Assembly: GCF_050434925.1 (NCBI RefSeq) | Contig: NZ_JBNDJK010000001.1 | Coordinates: forward strand, 496,001 to 560,000 | Source of the DNA: Inquilinus ginsengisoli_B | GTDB taxonomy: Bacteria > Pseudomonadota > Alphaproteobacteria > DSM-16000 > Inquilinaceae | Direction of reading: 5' to 3' | Length of the DNA: 64,000 nucleotides | Part shown: piece after piece, positions 60,882 to 64,000 of the stretch | Numbering within the stretch: the stretch's first letter is position 1 | Layout of the letters: every line of letters begins with the position of its first letter | Made by a program: the position numbers and the translations under genes | Notes under the pieces: generated by a model | What the model was told of the DNA's origin: nothing | Database searches by the model: none | Seen by the model: only the letters and a program-made list of their open reading frames with translations

Positions 60882-61793
60882 ATGCTTCGCCCCGATTTGC
60901 CTGACCTGGCCGCCTTCGCCGCGGTGGCGCGGCACTGCAGCTTCCGCCGCGCGGCGATCGAACTGGCCCTGTCCGCCTCCGCGCTCAGCCATGCGATCCG
61001 CGGGCTGGAGGAGCGGCTGGGCGTGCGCCTCCTGAACCGCACCACCCGCAGCGTCACGCCGACCGAGGCGGGCAAGCGGCTGCTGGCCCGGCTGGAGCCC
61101 GCCTTCCGCGACATCGAGGGCGCCGTCGGGGAGATCGACCAGTTCCGCCGCCAGCCGGCCGGCTCGCTGCGGATCACCACCTCGATCCCGGCGGCGGAGC
61201 TGGTCCTGGCGCCGATGGTGGCGCGGTTCCTGGAGGCCTATCCGGAGATCCGGCTGGAAATCGCGGTCACCAGCGCCCTGATCGACATCGTCGCCGGCGG
61301 CTTCGATGCCGGCGTGCGCCTGGGCGAGCAGCTGGAGCGCGACATGGTGGCGGTGCGCTTCGGCGGCGAGCAGCGGATGATCGTGATCGCAGCCCCCTCC
61401 TATCTCGCCCGGCGGCCACGACCGCAAACGCCACGCGACCTGACCGAGCATGCCTGCCTCGGCTATCGCTTCCCGAGCGGCGTGGTCTATGCGTGGGAGT
61501 TCGAGAAGGATGGCCGGGAGCTGACGGTCAGCCCGAACGGGCCGCTGATCGTCAACAACGACCAGCGGCTCCTGATCCGGACGGTGCTGGACGGCGCCGG
61601 CCTGGGCTTCGTGTTCGAAGGCATGGTCACGGCGGAGCTGGCGGAAGGGCGGCTGGTCCCGCTGCTGCTGGACTGGACGCCGCCCTTTCCGGGCTTCTTC
61701 CTGTACTACCCACGCCAGCGTCAGATGCCGGCGGCGCTGCGCGCCTTCATCGACTTCATCCGCGCCGACACCGTCAGCCGTTCACGGGAATGA
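60882..61793 (+). CDS. LysR-family transcriptional regulator
   Basis: A 303-residue LTTR of the CrgA-like group (LPDLAAFAAVARHCSFRRAA, LSHAIRGLEERLGVRLLNRT). Divergent from the aldo/keto reductase, its probable target. Its last 20 bases overlap the end of the convergent metQ-like gene. Confidence 0.9.
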   Translation: MLRPDLPDLAAFAAVARHCSFRRAAIELALSASALSHAIRGLEERLGVRLLNRTTRSVTPTEAGKRLLARLEPAFRDIEGAVGEIDQFRRQPAGSLRITTSIPAAELVLAPMVARFLEAYPEIRLEIAVTSALIDIVAGGFDAGVRLGEQLERDMVAVRFGGEQRMIVIAAPSYLARRPRPQTPRDLTEHACLGYRFPSGVVYAWEFEKDGRELTVSPNGPLIVNNDQRLLIRTVLDGAGLGFVFEGMVTAELAEGRLVPLLLDWTPPFPGFFLYYPRQRQMPAALRAFIDFIRADTVSRSRE

Positions 61794-62592
61794 CCGATCC
61801 CTGGTAGCGCTCGCGGGTGAACTTAGCCACGGCCGGCGAGGTCAGGATTTCGGCCAGTCGCTTGATCCGCGGATCGTCTACGAGCTTCGGCGTGGTCACC
61901 AGGATGTTGGCGTAGGGGTTGCCCTCGGCCTTCTCCAGCCCCAGCGCGTCCTTGGCCGGGCTGAGGCCCGCCTCGAGCGCGTAGTTGCCGTTGATCACCG
62001 CCAGGTCGACATCGTCGAGCGCCCGTGGCAGCAACGCCGATTCAACCTCCAGCACCTTCAGGTGTTTCGGGTTCTCGGCGATGTCGTTCGGCGTCGCCAG
62101 CTGCTTGTCCGGCTCGGCGAAGCCGTCCTTCAGCCGGATCAGCTTCTGATCCTGCAGCAGGTAGAGCGCGCGGCTGAGATTGGTGACGTTGTTCGGCACC
62201 GCCACGGTGCCGCCGTCCTTCACCTCGGCGAAGCTCTTGGCCTTGCGCGAATAGACGCCCAGCGGCTCGATATGCACGGTGGCGGCGACGGCGAAATTCT
62301 GGTCCAGCGCCTCCTCCTGCGAGCGCAGATAGGGCAGGTGCTGGAAATAGTTGGCGTTGACGTCGCCATGCGCCAGCAGCTCGTTGGGATTCACCGCGGT
62401 CGACAGCTCGACGATGTCGAGCTTCAGGTCGGGCGCCTGGCTCTGCACGAAGGCCAGGATCTCGGCATGCGGTACGGCGTCGGCCGCGACCTTCAGCGGC
62501 GCGTCCTGGGCCAGGGCGGCGCCGGCCAAGGCGAAAGGCAAGGCGGCAGCGATCGCCGCCCGCGCCAGGCGGGCGGTCAAGGTACGGATCAT
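61774..62592 (-). CDS. MetQ/NlpA family substrate-binding protein
   Basis: A 272-residue periplasmic protein with a signal peptide to ALAQ (no lipobox cysteine) and a mature part beginning PLKVAADAVPHAEILAFVQS, with NANYFQHLPYLRSQE and NNVTNLSRALYLLQDQKLIR, as in methionine-binding MetQ. No metN or metI is adjacent. It lies 33 bases after a dioxygenase gene in the same operon, so the cargo may be a compound related to methionine or another sulfur compound that the dioxygenase acts on. Confidence 0.88.
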   Translation of the reverse strand: MIRTLTARLARAAIAAALPFALAGAALAQDAPLKVAADAVPHAEILAFVQSQAPDLKLDIVELSTAVNPNELLAHGDVNANYFQHLPYLRSQEEALDQNFAVAATVHIEPLGVYSRKAKSFAEVKDGGTVAVPNNVTNLSRALYLLQDQKLIRLKDGFAEPDKQLATPNDIAENPKHLKVLEVESALLPRALDDVDLAVINGNYALEAGLSPAKDALGLEKAEGNPYANILVTTPKLVDDPRIKRLAEILTSPAVAKFTRERYQGSVIPVNG

Positions 62593-62625
62593 GATGGACC
62601 TGTGGGTTCGGGTGGCGCGGCGTGT

Positions 62626-63657
62626 TCAGGCGGTGGCGGCTTGGGCCGCCAGGACGTCGGCGTAGTGGCGCTGCGCCACGTCGGGGTGCGAGCGCAGCCG
62701 GCCCTTCAGGTAGTTCGGGCCGACATCGTGGAACAGCGGGTTCTGCGGGTCGCTGGCCGGGCCGCGCGCCTCCGCCGCCAGGGCCGGCGGCAGGTCGAGC
62801 AGCGGCACGGTGGCGTCGAGCCGGGCGCCGAGAAAGAAGGCGACCGACAGCCGGTCGGTGCCGGCCGGCGGCGTGATCACCCGGTGCACCGTGGCGCGGA
62901 GGTAGCCGTTGGTCGCCAGCTCCAGCAGCTCGCCGATATTGACCACGAAGGTGCCGGGCACCGGCTCGGCGTCGATCCAGCGCCCGTCCTCGCCCTCGAC
63001 CTGCAGGCCGCGCTGAGTGTCCTGCAGCAGCAGGGTGAGGAAGCCCGAATCCTTATGTGCGCCGACGCCCTGGCTGCTGCCGGTGGCCTCGCGGCCGGGG
63101 TAGCGGATGATCTTGATGTGCTGGTTCGGCCTGTCGCTGTAGATCGGCGCCAGCGCGTCCCCGGCCTGGCCGAGCGCCGCGGCGAAGGCCTCGAGCAGGC
63201 GGATCGCCACCCGGGTCAGTTCCGCCTGCCAGCGCAGCAGCGCGGTCTTCAGCTCCGGCTGCGCCGCCGGCCACTGGTTCGGGCCCTGCAGCCGCAGCCA
63301 GGGCGGCACGTCCGGCCCCGGCGGGATCGCCTGCCGCTCCGCCCCGATGTCGAACTGCTCGCGCCAGTCCGGCTCGCCGCAAGTCCGCTCCCAGGCGGCG
63401 CGGGTGTAGCCGCGGAAATGCGGCGAATGCACCATCTCGATCGCCAGCTTGTCGGCCTCCGGCAGCGCGAAGAAGCGGCGCGCCTCGGCCTTCACCTGCG
63501 CCACCAGCGCCTCCGGCACGCCATGCCCGCTGAGATAGAAGAAGCCGACATCCCGCGCCGCCGCACGCAGCTGGTCCAGGAAGTCCTGGCGCGCCGCTTG
63601 GCCGGCATCGAGCCGGGACAGGTCGAGCAGCGGCAAGGCGAGGGTGGCGGTGGTCAT
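62626..63657 (-). CDS. Isopenicillin-N-synthase family 2-oxoglutarate/Fe(II) oxygenase
   Basis: A 343-residue oxygenase. The DIOX_N part (LPLLDLSRLDAGQAARQDFL, GFFYLSGHGVPE) is followed by the 2OG-Fe(II) domain with iron ligands His201, Asp203 (GAHKDSGFLTLLLQD) and His258 (ATVHRVITPP), and RLS (Arg269, Ser271) for 2-oxoglutarate. The substrate is unknown. It heads a two-gene operon with the MetQ-like protein. The upstream sequence is unusually AT-rich (63706-63745). Confidence 0.9.
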   Translation of the reverse strand: MTTATLALPLLDLSRLDAGQAARQDFLDQLRAAARDVGFFYLSGHGVPEALVAQVKAEARRFFALPEADKLAIEMVHSPHFRGYTRAAWERTCGEPDWREQFDIGAERQAIPPGPDVPPWLRLQGPNQWPAAQPELKTALLRWQAELTRVAIRLLEAFAAALGQAGDALAPIYSDRPNQHIKIIRYPGREATGSSQGVGAHKDSGFLTLLLQDTQRGLQVEGEDGRWIDAEPVPGTFVVNIGELLELATNGYLRATVHRVITPPAGTDRLSVAFFLGARLDATVPLLDLPPALAAEARGPASDPQNPLFHDVGPNYLKGRLRSHPDVAQRHYADVLAAQAATA

Positions 63658-63706
63658 GGCAGCCTCGGGCAGAAGGGAACGGCACGCGATCGCGCGACCC
63701 GCTAAT

Positions 63707-64000
63707 TCACATATCTTTGTTGCGTGTAGATTTATATAACAATTTTTCAATGCTATTGCTGGCTCGTCGGATCAGGCGGAGGCTGCGCCTCTCCGGCAGG
63801 TCGGGGGCCGGCATCGGCCGGAGGCTCTCATAGGCCAGCCGCACCGCGGCGGCGCCGTGGATCCGTTCCAGCCGCCGCACGGTGAAATGGGCCCGCGCCA
63901 GACGCCGGAAATGCTCCAGGAAGGTCAGGTTGACCGCGGCGCCGGCGGCCGCGCCCAGCACCGGGGCGGCCTGGGCCGACAGCTTCAGCAGAACCGTCCC
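63707..64000 (-). CDS. EcsC family protein, C-terminal fragment
   Basis: The frame is open to the window edge. The 97 visible residues (KLSAQAAPVLGAAAGAAVNL, HFRRLARAHFTVRRLERIHG, AAVRLAYESL) match the C-terminus of EcsC family proteins, membrane-associated proteins of unclear function. The N-terminal part lies beyond base 64000. Confidence 0.75.
   Translation of the reverse strand, partial: GTVLLKLSAQAAPVLGAAAGAAVNLTFLEHFRRLARAHFTVRRLERIHGAAAVRLAYESLRPMPAPDLPERRSLRLIRRASNSIEKLLYKSTRNKDM

Overview
Organism. The window is GC-rich (roughly 68-70 percent by eye) and densely coded, with short intergenic gaps, many 4-base start/stop overlaps, and several protein families that are typical of Alphaproteobacteria (DUF1013/TrcR, DUF1192, two YdcH/DUF465 proteins, the DUF6867 membrane protein inside a liv operon). 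A Rhodospirillales-type soil or host-associated bacterium (Azospirillum/Inquilinus-like) is my inference; the species cannot be read from the sequence. No rRNA, tRNA or CRISPR array was seen. Layout 0-16 kb. The tail of a metabolite:H+ symporter; a frameshifted small gene coupled to an acyl-CoA synthetase; divergent prpE; a promoter-hairpin-terminator unit that looks like a small RNA; a heat-shock hsp20 with a sigma-32-like promoter and a ROSE-like thermosensor leader; bdhA; housekeeping small proteins, quinone oxidoreductase and trcR; acetoacetate decarboxylase with a patatin-like hydrolase (ketone body/PHB turnover together with bdhA); MOSC protein; a low-GC pocket with a small orphan gene and an OmpA-like lipoprotein; a phosphofructokinase with a mixed active-site signature; purE-purK. 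Layout 16-34 kb. A DHFR-like protein; a LysR regulator divergent from tmpA-tmpB (predicted 2-trimethylaminoethylphosphonate to glycine betaine plus phosphate); a cobalt-type nitrile hydratase operon (alpha, beta, accessory, Rid-family); a PRISE-like reductase; fumC; a YejA-like binding protein; a sugar ABC transporter without its own ATPase; glycogen phosphorylase. Layout 33-46 kb. A complete branched-chain amino-acid (liv) ABC operon; a fructosamine-kinase-like protein; then the most unusual block: a stand-alone YcaO protein and a SARP/BTAD-TPR regulator converging on a small protein with a nitrile-hydratase-leader-like segment and an animal-type haem peroxidase. It could be a minimal RiPP-like or otherwise undescribed YcaO locus; the link is inference. 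Layout 46-64 kb. A GntR-controlled glycoside operon (GH4 glycosidase, PfkB kinase, binding protein, two permeases) with a perfect palindromic operator in its promoter and a complete IS4-family element inserted between the binding protein and the permeases, inside a hairpin repeat, with an 11-bp target duplication. The rest is a patchwork of regulators and their divergent partners: NmrA-like/LysR, LysR/DHA2 exporter, TetR/VOC protein with two operator copies, a low-molecular-weight phosphatase, aldo-keto reductase/LysR, an orphan MetQ-like protein with an isopenicillin-N-synthase-family dioxygenase, and the end of an EcsC-family gene.
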